From positions 35,524,658-35,588,657 of the forward strand of contig CM064433.1 of assembly GCA_032690845.1 (NCBI GenBank): 64,000 nucleotides of DNA, in the 5' to 3' direction. The stretch's first letter is position 1. Each line of letters starts with the position of its first letter. Below, piece after piece: positions 33,926 to 45,583 of this stretch. The position numbers and the translations under genes are program-made. The DNA is from Eleusine coracana subsp. coracana. Taxonomy: Eukaryota > Streptophyta > Magnoliopsida > Poales > Poaceae. The notes beneath the pieces are model-generated. The model was not told the origin of the DNA. It worked only from the letters and a program-made list of their open reading frames with translations, and did not search any database.

Positions 33926-34045
33926 AAGGATATATATGGTCGTCAACCGTCGGCTGGCAAGAAGCAGCAGTTGTGAGTTAGATAATCCTGGTATGTTCAC
34001 GGTAACCGTGCTCGGCGTGGCCATCCGGGAGCAGCAATCTCTTGG

Positions 34046-34053
34046 ATATATAG
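34046..34053 (-). promoter_or_regulatory. PKS1 TATA box
   Basis: On the minus strand CTATATATCC lies about 120 bp before the ATG at 33925. The PKS2 copy keeps it (53448-53454). An upstream in-frame ATG at 34024 is only about 22 bp from the TATA box, so it is probably upstream of the transcript start. Confidence 0.6.
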
Positions 34054-34365
34054 CGCTTGGTCGATCGTGTGTAGCTAGATAGTTGTCTGGCAAACTGTCA
34101 ACCGTTAACCAACATCTTCGAACCTGAGTGAACATAAAATTCTGAATTATACATGTCTTTCGCATGACTAAGTCACGCACCAGTCACAACTACTTGAGCT
34201 TTTAGAGAAAGTGAATTTATCTGTAGCACACTAAATTAAAACAGACCACATCTGCAACAGACTACTACTCCGTTGTAAAAGACAGTCGTTCCCACAATGT
34301 GGTTACGCGCAATTTGGATGTCCTAAAAGACATCATTTCAGTAATGGAGGAGTACAAGATATAAT

Positions 34366-37300
34366 TGTGACACCCATGCCACCAAATTAAGGTTAGAATC
34401 ACCAGGAGAATAAACTTGTGGCAATGATAAATAGACATTTGCCCAATTCAAACCAAATTCAAACAAATTTAAATGACATTTAAACTACAAGTCCCAATTT
34501 TTCAACATAGGTCACCCCTGCAAAAATTATATATTGTTGGTCATGATCAAGTAGAACGTTAAGGATTTTCTCAGATTTTTCTTCCATTAATAAAGGCCCC
34601 AAATAAATGCTAGAATGGTCAAAAACCAGCTCTAATCCCCAAATTCCTAATTAAATCTTAATGGGAACTGATGGTAGTTAGTATTTTTATAAAAACCAGC
34701 ACATTATGGGGAGCATGCCTTATTTTTGGTCTGATTTTAGCGACCCTAGATTAATTCAAACAAAAATATCAAAAGCAGTGAGCTGTCTGGATTTGAAAAG
34801 AAAGGAAAAAGAAAAACTCCCCGTGGGACCCACCTGTCGGCGACCCAAAGGAAACACACCCCGGCTGCTGCCGCTCCGCCCGACTTGGCGCACGTCGCGT
34901 GGCCGCCGGCGTATGGCCAACGGCCGTTGCCACGGATTGAAGGCCCCACGCGCGCGCTCGGACATCCCCTCTGTCGCCCCCCCGGTCCGCACACCCCACT
35001 CACTCTCTCTCCATTCCCTGCACTCTTCACCCGAGCCGCTGCATCGCCGCCCGGAGCCGCTTCGCACCACCGGTGCCTCGCCGCCGTCACCGACCGCTCG
35101 CCAACGTCCACAGCACCGCCTCGGCGACTCCGAGCTTCGTGTGAAGCCACATTCCCCCGCCCGCACCGAGCCGTTGTGAATCGGCCTCTTCTTCCCCGCC
35201 TACGACCGCCGCTGCTCCACGTCGCCCAGACACCCTGGTGAGCATCGAACAAATTCCTTTGACATGCAGCAAGCTCCTGGCCTCGCGTAGCTTCCCAGCC
35301 TCACTCGGCTTCCATCCATGCAGCCACTCGTCCGGAACATCACCGCCGGCCGCCAGAGCTCCGCCTCGTCGTCGCCAAGCTAGCCCCGGTGAGCCACCTT
35401 CCCTATTTTCACGCGTCGCACGTTCATTGGAACCCGCCGGTTGTTATCCCGGCAAGGCTGCCGCCGCCGCCTCCCCTGCCGGCCGCCGTGCCCGCTCCAC
35501 CATACGTGGCCGTGCTGCCGCGTGCGCGCTCGACTCAGTCGAGCTGGCCAACGGCCGGGATGGCCACTGGGCCACAATGGCCTTTGGGCCTGGCGTCGCT
35601 CTTGGGCCACGCCTGGTCCGAGAATGCCCTGCGCGCGCGCTCGGCTGTTGGGCCGCGCGAGTTTCAGCCCGTCGGGCTGGCTGGATGCGGCCCATGTAAT
35701 AAAAATCGATTTTCTCATTTTAATCATTTCCAAAAAAGTATTAAACTTGTAAAATGTATAGTAAAATGGGAATTTTGAGGCAAGGTAAATTTTATTAGCC
35801 TTGTCTGGACTAGTACTAATAGGGAAAAATGCTAAATCACAGTGCTTGTTAGTTTTACTTTTAGGATTTATTTATATAATAAAAACCCTCATAATTTCAT
35901 AATTAATTATAGAAAGCTGATAAAATCTGGAAATTGGGTCACCAAGTAGGTTTTTCAGTTTCTAGTCTCTCTGGAAAATGTCATAGGGTAAGTCTCTGTA
36001 TATTCGTTGAAATTAATTTAATGCCCTTTTCCTTATAATAATTAATTGAAATTATTGGCTTAGAGCGTGAGGGTGAAACTTGGCCAGTAAATCACTCCTA
36101 CTATAATGTAACTATATTAAATCACCCTTGCTCATTTGATGATCAGAACCATGTCAACTTAATAAATTATGTCCTGAGTGCCAGGTTACCCGTTAATAAA
36201 TAGGGTTCCGCTTTAGGGCTGTTTCACGGGAACTTAATACCTTGCGAGGGTTAGGCTTGACACACTAAAACCTCAATTAATTAGCACCTACTAATCATGC
36301 AAGTCATTCACGAGGCTTAACCCCGGCTCACACAAACACACCGTACTTTGGTGCGACGTCGTCGCAAGTAAATACTGGAGTCCATGAAGGAAATACACGA
36401 AACGCCCCCACCCTGTGCCCCACTCAATACGTTATATTACTAAACTCATCATCACACCCCGCTTACTTCCACTAGTAGCAGTGTACATTAACGTATTTAT
36501 TAAGGAAGTGCCAGGAATCTTCTCTCATTAGTGGCATCTTGGATCATATAGATCACGCAGCAGACCACATGGAGACGGGACCGGAGCGGGAACCTGAAGG
36601 AGCCGGAGGTGTCGTTGCTGAACAAGAGCAGACCCAAGACAAGCCCTGGTGCATTATCCCCGTTTTAAATTTCTATTCTACCACTAGCTAGGGATGTAAG
36701 CTTGCCTGTGCATTAAGTAATAGGAGTTGATTGAAACCCTAGCTTGCTGTAGGTCCCTCTTCCCGATTATTAGCCTCAGGACGGTAGTCGCTCTGCTTAA
36801 ATTAGGACGGCTACTCATCGAGTGGTATGGAGACCACTCGTACATAGGAAATATTATCATTGGGGAACGAGATCAGATAAAGGAAAGGGTGGATAGAATC
36901 ACAATAAACACCGGACGGGCAACTAGGTGGAAAGGGAAGGACAGTTTGTCTTGAAGGAGGTAGCCCCGTCCGAGTCACCTAAGGCTACGCCTCGTGTCCG
37001 GCCCATAGGATCAAGTTTGAACGTACTGTTTTCATGCTGGAGATATGGGCCCAGTAAACCGACGTAGCTACGACTACCGCCTGGTCTGAAGATAGCCTTC
37101 TACCTTCTTTGGTGGAACTGGGGCTGAGAGGAGGGAGCAATCCACCCACGGATGGCGGCACGGGGCGCATCGCGAAAGGGGACCCTTCTCGGGGGAGTCT
37201 GGAACCGGAAGACCCTGCGGTACCGTAAGCGAAAGGTTGCTCCATGCGGCGTCCAGAAAGCGCGTATGGGTCTTACAAGCAGGTTTCTCCTACAGGATGT

Positions 37301-38101
37301 AAATCGATTCGAGTCGCTGCCCCTCACAGTAACGAGTACCACTTGATCGCTGCTCCAGAACAATGTCGGAAGCCATTAAGATGATGAGTGGGTTTAATAC
37401 TGTTATTTGGAATTATTAAGACTGTATTGCAACCATGATTGTTGTAGCTTTAGTGCAAACTAGATTTTCTATTCCAGATGACAACTTAACTTGATGCTAA
37501 CACTTGAAAAATAAGGATTCACTTCTAGGCTGGCTTTCTGGTAATATAAACCCTATCCCTAGCCTTTGCATGTCTAGGCGTCGGCTATAGCTGGCCATTT
37601 TGACGGGTCAGTCTTGCTGAGTAAATTAGTTACTCAGGGCGTAGCTCTATGTGGTTTTCAGATAACCAGGACGGAGATTGCCACTGCGGTGGAAGATTCC
37701 ACCGGGAGGGCCAGCGCCCCGACTGCTGGAACATCGAGTGGGAGTTGTGCACGAATGAAGAGGAGGATTAGTTCCTTGCTTGCCGGTACAGTGCCTGGGC
37801 AAGGCACCTATTATGGCCGGGTTGTACCCTGTGTGTCGCCGTGAGAGGGCGATTGTATCTTAACTGTTTCGTCGAACTAGTTGAATCAAAGTTGAACAAT
37901 TTGCTTCCGCAATTTACTTCTGACAAAACTCTGGTTTGTAATATAAGTTTGGATTTATGTAAAACTCTGTTCCCCACCTATGCTCTTATTGCAATTATAT
38001 TTCTCTGTCATGTGTTATACTATTGGGCGCCACAGCGCGTGTCACCACCCGAGGGAGATCCTGGAACGGAGCCGTCTCCATGGTAAGGCGGGTCCATGAC
38101 A
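34366..38101 (+). mobile_element. Solo LTR of the long-LTR Gypsy family (copy C), 3.7 kb
   Basis: It begins TGTGACACC and ends CATGACA. The 5-bp duplication ataat is perfect at 34361-34365 and 38102-38106. The empty site is preserved in the sister duplication at about 54204-54212 (AGATATAATTTTAGC). A GC-rich block (34820-35700) with leader-like text sits inside the first half. The open frames there are compositional. No gag or pol is present, so it arose by LTR-LTR recombination. It lies 440 bp upstream of the PKS1 start codon, in the opposite direction. Confidence 0.9.
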
Positions 38102-38174
38102 ATAATTTTAGATATAACACGTTAGATGTACAAGTGACTTGGCTATCCTTTCTCATCTTCTTATGTTTTTGGAT

Positions 38175-38837
38175 TGAAATGTCTCCCGTCCAAAGTCCGC
38201 TTAATGAGTTAGCCCATCTATGGGGTGGGCACGCGCATTCACATATAGCACCCCTCTTATGTTTTCGTCCTCGCTTCATGTAAGGGTTAATCTGAAGGTG
38301 CTATGGTTAGAGCAACGAGGGTTATATTCTGACCTTCACCTACCTAAACTTCCAATGGGACTAAAACTATAACTTCACTTTACTACTAGGCCTCTACGGC
38401 CAAAACTATAACTACTAAAGGCTGCTAATGGGCTGAGGTTTTACAGTCACCCTCCCTCCCCCTCCCCTAAGGGCTGACGTCCTCGGCAGCACACCGTAAA
38501 CACAGCAAGCAGACACCCAAGACCTGCTCTCGATAAAACGAGAGTTGGTGCTTTGATACCACAGTAACGCCCTGCGTTCAAAGTCCGCTTACCGCCCTAG
38601 ACCACCTATGAGACGGGCATGTGCATTCACACATAGCACCTCTCTTACACTTTTGTCTTTACTTTATATAAAAGGGTTAAACTAGAGGTGCTATTGTTGG
38701 AATAACGAGGGTTACATGCTGACCCTCACATATCTAAAATTCCAATGTGGGACTAAACCCATAACATCACTTCACTACTGGGTCTCTTGGGCTGAAACTA
38801 CAACTATTACAGGTTGCTTACGGATTAGGGTGTTACA
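38175..38837 (-). mobile_element. TRIM-like LTR element, 663 bp
   Basis: Two LTRs of about 270 bp (38175-38445 and 38564-38837) flank only 118 bp. On the minus strand the LTR starts TGTAACACCC. A primer site TGGTATCAAAGC (complement at 38550-38561) adjoins the right LTR, and a purine tract (complement of 38447-38471) adjoins the left LTR. This is the full minimal retroelement layout with no coding capacity. The flanks are tggat (38170-38174) and tgtat (38838-38842), matching at 4 of 5. The paralogous locus near 54280 lacks the element. Confidence 0.8.
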
Positions 38838-38839
38838 TG

Positions 38840-38945
38840 TATACAATTGGTCGGTGCATAATAGCTTAATATGGTTTCACAGTTAGAGGTCTCAAGTTTG
38901 AATCCCGGCAAACATAATTTATGAAACAAATTATGGTGAATTCAT
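38840..38945 (+). other. SINE-like or tRNA-like segment (also at 54288-54370)
   Basis: GGTTTCACAGTTAGAGG followed by TCAAGTTTGAATCCCGGC resembles pol III A- and B-box spacing. The duplicate reads CATGGTTAGAGATCTCAAGT and has a mutated B-box. No poly-A/T tail or duplication of the target was found. Confidence 0.3.
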
Positions 38946-39420
38946 ATTATCTACCATTGTACCTTTAGACCTGAGATCACCACCACATATCTGCCGTTGG
39001 CTCGTACTTCATGATGGGATCTAACATTCTCATCAATGTTTCATGATGAAAATGCGCTAACTAACATCAATCTAAAATTCTTTCCCTTGATCAAGTGGTG
39101 AAAATATGAAGTACACTTTGCCTTACGCACAAACAAATAGATTAAAATTATTAATTTTGTGCATTGTGAAGCTGAAGTTTCTAATCTATGAACTGAAAAC
39201 CAAAGGAGATAGATTCAGTATCCCCTTTGCTTAGCTTTGGTCTCTACTAAATTGTTGCCATATTTGTTGTTGTGATCAAGTTTGTAGCTTGACAAGACTG
39301 TTGCTATTGTCGTGTAAGCCTCTAGAATTTTAGGAGAAGACTCCATTGTGCCTGTTGTTTATAATAGTAGAATTGGATTATTTTATAGAACAAGATCTAT
39401 TATATTCTTATTTTAAGGTC

Positions 39421-39789
39421 AAAAGAAGCCCCCACGTTCACTCTCAAGACCACGTTAATCTGAAAAAATAAAAAATTCTAGCCATTAGATTTTATGAAAA
39501 TCTAATGATCAATATTAAACTAAGAGTCCAAGTCAAATAATATCTTCTTATTTGAAGGTCAAAACAAGCCCCCACGTTCGCTCTCAAGATCACAAAATTA
39601 CCACATTAATCTAAAAAAAATATTCTTGCCACCTATAGCCTATGAGGTATCCATATCATTTCGTATATGTTGAACCTTTCTTTGACTTTCACATCAACCT
39701 TCTTCTCAAGGTCAGGTATCCATAAAGGATCCCTGTAAGCTTCATGACCATTGATGATTGGATCCCCAAGGTATGAATGTTTTGATGAT
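39421..39789. repeat. Non-coding, with a 46-bp direct repeat
   Basis: A phrase starting AAGGTCAAAA.AAGCCCCCA and continuing to CTCTCAAGA.CAC occurs at about 39413-39453 and 39556-39594. No gene is seen. Confidence 0.5.
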
Positions 39790-41351
39790 TGATGACAACT
39801 ATGAAATTATGGGCTAATATCTACACAAGTGTTGTCTATGTAGGAATCATCTCTAAACTCTACTACAAATCATATGGATGATGGTTGCCTTGGTGATTGA
39901 TGACAATGACCGCAAGCATGGAGACTTGTGAGCTTGATGGAGTCCAAGGGTTGACCGAGATGGATCAAAACTAAGGACAAGCTATGGAGCAAGTGTTGGG
40001 AACACTTGTCTAGTTGTTAGGGCTTTGAGTTCATAGGAAAAACTGGACTATCAAAGGGGTCTAGGTCATGTCCAATCGGTGATATGTAAGGTTGCTCGGT
40101 GAAATCATAGGCACTAGGTGACAATGGAGAAGCCAAGAAGCTGTTTGGAGAAGCCGGGAAACGAAGTCAAGTGAGGACGAGGAGTTTCAGTTTCTAGACG
40201 AAGTGACCGGACAGAGGGATCAGTGGAGACCGGACTATACGGTCACTAAGTAGACAGAGAGAAGTTTGGAAGGAATTTGCCTGTGCAAGGATCAATAGTG
40301 ACCGGACAGTCCGGTCAGCAGACCGAACGGTCCGGTCTGTATGAAGACGCACCGAGACAGAGAGGATGCAAATTGGGAGCTCTCTAGAATGGACGGTCTG
40401 ATCAGTAGGAGTCAGCAGAGGGGCAGAGCCATTGGAGCACTGAAGACTTCAGTGACCAGACGGTTCAGTCAGGCAGTGATCAGACAGTCCGGTCAGTATG
40501 CTCAGGAAGCTGATCTCGTGAAGCAATGGCTAGTTTGATGTTGGAAGCCTATATAACTTCGTTGCTAGGATCTTGGTGACCACTCTTGATCAGTGGAATT
40601 GCTTGAAGCATTTGGTGAGAGCCAAGAGGCAAAGAGGAGAGCACTAGGAGGAGATATTGCATATCTTGAGAGTGGTAGTGAGAGTAATAAGGCGTGATCT
40701 TGCACATCTAAGGCTAGGTGTCCTTGAGGGTGTGATCTAGGTTGTTACTCTTAGTCTATGGTGAGACCTAGACCGATTAGGTGTCGGTGATCGAGCCTAT
40801 CAGGATCGGTTGTGAAGGTCGTCACACATTTGTACACGGTTTGAGCTCGCCGGTGAAAGGGGCATCGCTAGTGAGCGCCTGCGTCGGATCGGGAAGTTCG
40901 GCAAGTTCTCGAGGGAGGCGAGCTTATGCCTTGGTGGCAGTGGTGACACGCACCGTGTCTTCACTCTGGGAGTGATTGCGGGCTCGTGGGCGAGAACTCC
41001 ACATTGGTGACGGGAGGGACCGGGACTGTGGTGGGAGTGGTCCAACAAGGAGTAGGGGAAGGCGCCATCCTTCCGAAACCTCGGGAAAAAATCATGAGCC
41101 ATCTCTTGACCCCCTCTTTACTATTCCACATTTGTTTGTTCTAGTAACTAGGTTGAATTGTGGCTTGCATAGGCTAGTACGTTTGGTTTCCGTGTTTGCT
41201 ATCATCATGAACACTAGCATATGTAGGGTCTTGTCCTACTAGACTTGCTAGGTTGCAATGATTGCTAGGCTCTAGTAGTGTAAATTGAAGTATTTGGATT
41301 CATGAGCGGCTTACTGATTCACCCCCCGCTCGGTACACCTTCGTCCTTACA
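39790..41351 (+). mobile_element. SIRE/Opie-like Copia 5' LTR (left edge uncertain)
   Basis: It ends CCTTACA at 41351, followed by AG and a TGGTATCAGAGCC primer site. A TATA box, CTATATAA, lies at 40550-40557. Between 40200 and 40510 several near-palindromic motifs of the type GACCGGAC.GTCCGGTC occur. The left edge is a guess from where family-like text (GATGATTGATGACAA) begins. No right LTR is present. Confidence 0.55.
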
Positions 41352-41353
41352 AG

Positions 41354-41366
41354 TGGTATCAGAGCC
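41354..41366 (+). promoter_or_regulatory. Primer-binding site (initiator-Met tRNA)
   Basis: TGGTATCAGAGCC is the canonical plant Copia primer site, 2 bp after the LTR end. Confidence 0.85.
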
Positions 41367-41404
41367 AAGTGCTCATCTTTGAGGCTTCACCGCCTTGAGT
41401 AAGC

Positions 41405-41535
41405 ATGTCGGGACAGGTGGGGAGTGTTCCCATATTCGATGGGGAGGACTACGGGTATTGGAAGGCTCGCATGCAAACCTACCTGGAGTCCCTTGATCCA
41501 GAGATATGGATGGTCACTCACAAGTCTGATGCCAT
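41405..41535 (+). pseudogene. Copia gag N-terminal fragment
   Basis: It starts MSGQVGSVPIFDGEDYGYWK and continues ARMQTYLESLDPEIW, the opening of SIRE-type gag (FDG.NY.YWK.RM). After about 43 codons the sequence passes into the complementary strand of a CACTA transposase at about 41530, so the rest of the open frame to 41626 is antisense and not gag. The structural polyprotein is otherwise absent. Confidence 0.8.
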
Positions 41536-42342
41536 GTCATCTGTTTTGCAGTCTCCTCATTCATGTAAAGACGTTGGATCCTTGGTAAGAATGGAAGGTA
41601 CCATAGAATTTTCACGGGGGTCGTGACCTGCCTTTTTTGACCATCATCGGAGTCTACCTCGAAGTATCGAGAGGCCTTACACTTTGGACATTACTTTTAT
41701 TCTTTATGTTCTTTCCTAAATAAGACGCATCCGTTCAGACAAGCATGAATATTTTTCATATGGCATATTAAGTGCACAAAGTACTTTCTTTGCCTCATAT
41801 ATGCTCTTTGGCAGAATGTGATCTTCCAGAAGCAGGGTGCCAAAGACAGTCAGCATTACATCGAAACAAGCATGACTTAGGCTAAACTGGGACTTTACGG
41901 CCATTAGGCACGCAATGGCATCTAGTTGAGAAACCTTCGTATGCTCGTGAAGGGGTTGTTGTGCCGCTGACAACATTAGGTAAAATGCCTTCATAGTTGG
42001 CTCCGGCTCCTCCTCTGTACGTGCTTCATCATAGTCATGTAACATGTCCCCTACCCCGCCATCAGCATCACAAGCCTTGATGTGTTGCCTCACGACCTCT
42101 TCTCTCTCACGATGTGGTTCCCTATGGTAGGTCTACCTGGAGTAGCTCTTAACAAATCCATTGAGGACGAGATGTCTACCCATGACATCCTTGGTTTGAC
42201 GTTTATGGTTCTGACATATTCCACATGGACAAAAAGCTTGAGTCTTTCCTTCAATGTTGCCAAATGCTTGGGTGAGGAAAGCATCAGTCTTTTGAATCCA
42301 TTCATCAGTCATCAATTTTGTACTTTGGCGTCCCATGTACAT
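41530..42342 (-). pseudogene. CACTA TnpD fragment
   Basis: From 42342 leftward: MYMGRQSTKLMTDEWIQKTD, CPCGICQN and MGRHLVLNGF form the transposase-associated domain. From 42093: MLHDYDEARTEEEPEPTMKA, QQPLHEHTKVSQLDAIACLM, FDVMLTVFG, LPKSIYEAKKVLCALNMPY. After a stop (41716), the frame continues as FRKEHKE, CPKC, RYFEVDSDDGQKRQV, ILWYLPFLPRIQRLY and QMTWH, then ends at the junction. Stops and a missing catalytic half make it dead. Confidence 0.85.
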
Positions 42343-44189
42343 CTACTCACGGTTTTCCATCCTCTAACATATCATCGTGAAATAAAACAACAACTTTATC
42401 TAACACATATCTCAACAGTCTAATGGGTAAAGATAGGTCCTAATCCCACCCGAGGATGTGTAGATGAGGTAAGTTTCCATGCTCTACTCCAATCTGAGAT
42501 AGAATTTCAGCATCATCTTCCCGCTATTCTCCAAATACACATCCTAACAAGGAGATTGTGTATCCGAAGAATAACAGAGAGGTGCTGCCAAAACTCTGAC
42601 TCGGACTGGAGTAGAGCATGGAAACTAACCCATCTACACAATTTGAAACAGATACAGATATAGATATGCAAAGATCTGCATATTTTAACCCGTATCTCTT
42701 TCAAACGGGAGACACCTAACTTGGTTACGTGACCTACAAACATGAAATAAAGGGGTCTTTTTGCCTCACCTTGCTCTCCTGCAAAGTGACGTGTCGATGA
42801 CGGTCACAACGGTCTTGTATGCCTCACCTTGCTTCTCCCTGCAAAAGAAAAGAAAATAATATTGTCAATGCAAAATTTGACAGCACCTCCCCTACACGGT
42901 AAGGTTTCCAATAGCTGCAAGAATAATAGTGGCACGATGACCGGCAAACACAACGCCACAATGGCCGACATCCACAACAGCACGATGGCCGACATCCACA
43001 GCGGTAAGGACAAAGTTCTACCACCGCGGAGCAGGAGCAGGACAGCGACGCGTGGTACCGATGCGTGGGGTGGACGGAGACTGGGTGGGGCATGAAGTTC
43101 TACCTCACCTTACTGTCCTTCAATGTGAGGTGTCGAGGACGATCACAACAGTCGTTACCTGCAAAAAAAAACATTCATTTGTAAGGAATACATTCTATAG
43201 CAGTGAAAAGGGACATGCATTATTTCTGCTACCAAGGAACATTTGAATATCTGTTTATATGTCGATTTAGCCACTTTTTTACAAGAAGCTGCACTTTAGT
43301 TTCTTGTGTCCTCACATCCCCCAGCCACTTTAATGATCCTATTGGTAGTTTCGAATTTAAAACCAAAACAAGTGCTATGGTACAGAAAACACACAAATTA
43401 ATCATAACAAGCTCGATCGAACTACAACTGACATGTGAACGGAATGGATGCATGTGTTGTTCTGAACCCAACCAATTTAACAGACGTGAACATCATCTAC
43501 AAAAGTCCATCAGCAACCTCAATCCAAACATGGCGTTCTGCATTACGTGTACCTTCATCTACAGCTTCTAACACCACTCACCAATCATGTACTCTCAAGC
43601 CAAAAATGATGCTAAGCAAGGGGCAAATGATCTGCATGGGCATGCTATGCGAGAACCACAGGAAACATCGTACCGGAACAAAACAGAATCAAGTGTGGCA
43701 ATTCGTCGATTAGTTGGTTGGTGTTAGTCAGATTTGTCCTAGAAGGAAAGATAGGAGGCGGAGGAGTACGTGAAGCTCACCGAGTAGGAAGAAAGCACTT
43801 ACGGCCAAGCTTGGATAGATGGAGGCGCTCCTAGGCAGCTTCACCCAGCAGGGGGTCGATGACGGCGGTAGCCCCGGGTGCGGCCGGGCGGGGGCGGCGC
43901 CGGGCAGGGGCACGGCCGGGTGGGGACGGGGCCGCGGGCGGGCAGCGAGCAGCCAGGCGGGGGCGGGCAGCCGGGCAGGGGCGGGGGCGAGGGCGGGGCC
44001 GTGGCCAGGCAGTGAGAAGCCGGGGGGCACCCACAGGGTGGGTAGGGAGGCGCAGGGAGGTGAGGTGAGCGGTGGCAGGGAGGCACGGGGAGGTGGGCGT
44101 CGGCAGAGAGAAGCTAGCGGCCGGAGACGAGACATAGCGTGTGAGCGAGAGAGATAGAGGTCGGGAGGGGGTCAACGGGTATGTGCACA

Positions 44190-44345
44190 GATCTGTTTGC
44201 CGAATGCCCATTGGGGGCACTCGGCAAACCTAACCTTTGCTGAGTGCCGCCAGCTGGCACTCGGCAAAGTAAATAGTCGTCGAGTGTCTTATCCGAGGCA
44301 CTCGGCAAAGGTGATGTTTGCCGAGTGCCTCCATTTGACTCTCGG
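44190..44345. repeat. CACTA subterminal repeats
   Basis: At least six copies, in both orientations, of TTTGCCGA(G/A)TG(C/T)C / GGCACTCGGCAAA occur within 155 bp. Confidence 0.8.
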
Positions 44346-44924
44346 CAAAAAAAAAATTCTATATCTGCAAAAATAATTTAGAATAATGAAGCCAATTCAA
44401 AAAAAAATAAAAACTTTAAAATAACAAGATTTATCTTATATTTTATCTATACAAAATGATTTGAAGTAAAATTCAAATTTAACTTTCAAATTTATTCAAA
44501 ATCATAAGGAGCTCATTGATAACTCCTTGTTTCTTCTTTAGAGATTCTCGGTTATGTGCACAATATACATGACAAAATTTGCAAAACTTTCTATAACTTT
44601 TACCATAACACCTACATATGATATCATGATCTCATGACAGTTCTTGTAATTTTATGATTTCGTTTGCTTTTTATAAAATTTAAATAAATTCTGACCACAA
44701 AATGATGGTTATATTTCATGTACAAGATTAGTGAAATTTTCTTTTGTTTCTTGTATACGACATCACTTTGGAGTGCCAAATATGAATATCAAATTTTGGT
44801 AACCTACATTCTATTATTTGAATAACTTGTAGTTTAAATTTCATTTTACCCAAGAAAATACCTTTAATGAAATAAATATCATAAATATAAGAAACTTGTC
44901 TTTAAAGCCTGTTTTCCCGTAGTG

Positions 44925-45119
44925 AAAGAAGGGATGTCCGGCGGGCACAAGATCCAAACTGGTCACAAGCTATCGACAAAAAGAAAATATAATAACCATA
45001 TCACTTAAGAACACTATTATGTAGATTTAACAGCTATTATAATAGTGTTTTTTTTAACACTATTATGTAGATTTAACCTTTGTTCACTATTATGTAGTGT
45101 TTCTCGCAGATTTGGATAG
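44925..45119. repeat. Spacer with a short repeated motif
   Basis: AACACTATTATGTAGATTTA occurs at 45010 and 45056, with a shorter version (CACTATTATGTAGTG) at 45085. It separates the CACTA end from the PKS2 stop. No gene is seen. Confidence 0.6.
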
Positions 45120-45583
45120 CTATTCTTCGTGGTCACTACCAGCAGCGCGCACCACCATCATCTCTGATGGTGATGCCCGGCCCCAGTCCCAACATAACCC
45201 CCCATTCACAGTTCTCCCTTTCCTCTTCGTTACCAGTTTGGCGGCGGCACCACATCTCATCCAGAACAAAAAAGACGGTCGCGCCAATCATGTTGCCGTG
45301 GTCTCTTAGCACACGCCGGCTGGCCGCAAGCTTCCCGGGGTCAAGACCGAGCGCCGCCTGGTAGCTGTCCAGGATCGCGCAGCCACCCAGAAGAGCCCGT
45401 TCCAGTCACAACCGAGGCCGAATGGCTCCAGCGTCTCCGCCAGGCACCGCTTGATGTTGTCACCAACCTTCTTTGGCAGCTCAGCGAACATCTTGAAGTG
45501 TTGGCTAATCTCGCTGATCTTTATCCCTACGGTGTTTTCTGTCCCCGGCAATGTCACCTGAGACCCCGATACCATGTGAAATA

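Larger units (their letters stand above)
32633..39420. repeat. Segmental duplication, copy 1 (partner 45120-55270)
   Basis: PKS1 and its upstream DNA match PKS2 and its upstream DNA through the promoter, the site GGAGGAGTACAAGATATAAT, the SINE-like stretch (38840-38940) and GGATTATTTTATAGA near 39400. Copy 1 alone holds the solo LTR (34366-38101) and the TRIM-like element (38175-38837). Confidence 0.85.
41530..44924 (-). mobile_element. CACTA element, 3'-truncated (copy 3)
   Basis: The right end on the plus strand, ...GTTTTCCCGTAGTG at 44911-44924, is a CACTA terminal repeat (CACTACGGGAAAACAGGC on the minus strand). Subterminal TTTGCCGAGTGCC motifs cluster at 44190-44345. A TnpD start and tnp2 part lie at 41530-42342. 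The opposite end is missing; the sequence runs into Copia gag at about 41530. The GC-rich interval 43820-44160 is leader-like with compositional open frames. Confidence 0.75.

Noticed and set aside
34706..35778. Several overlapping open frames in a GC-rich block
   Set aside because: They lie inside solo LTR copy C; the same block recurs in copies B and D without frame conservation, so they are compositional.
43728..44220. Pro/Gly/Arg-rich open frames around 43.9 kb
   Set aside because: They fall in the GC-rich leader region of a CACTA element and are open in most frames because of composition.
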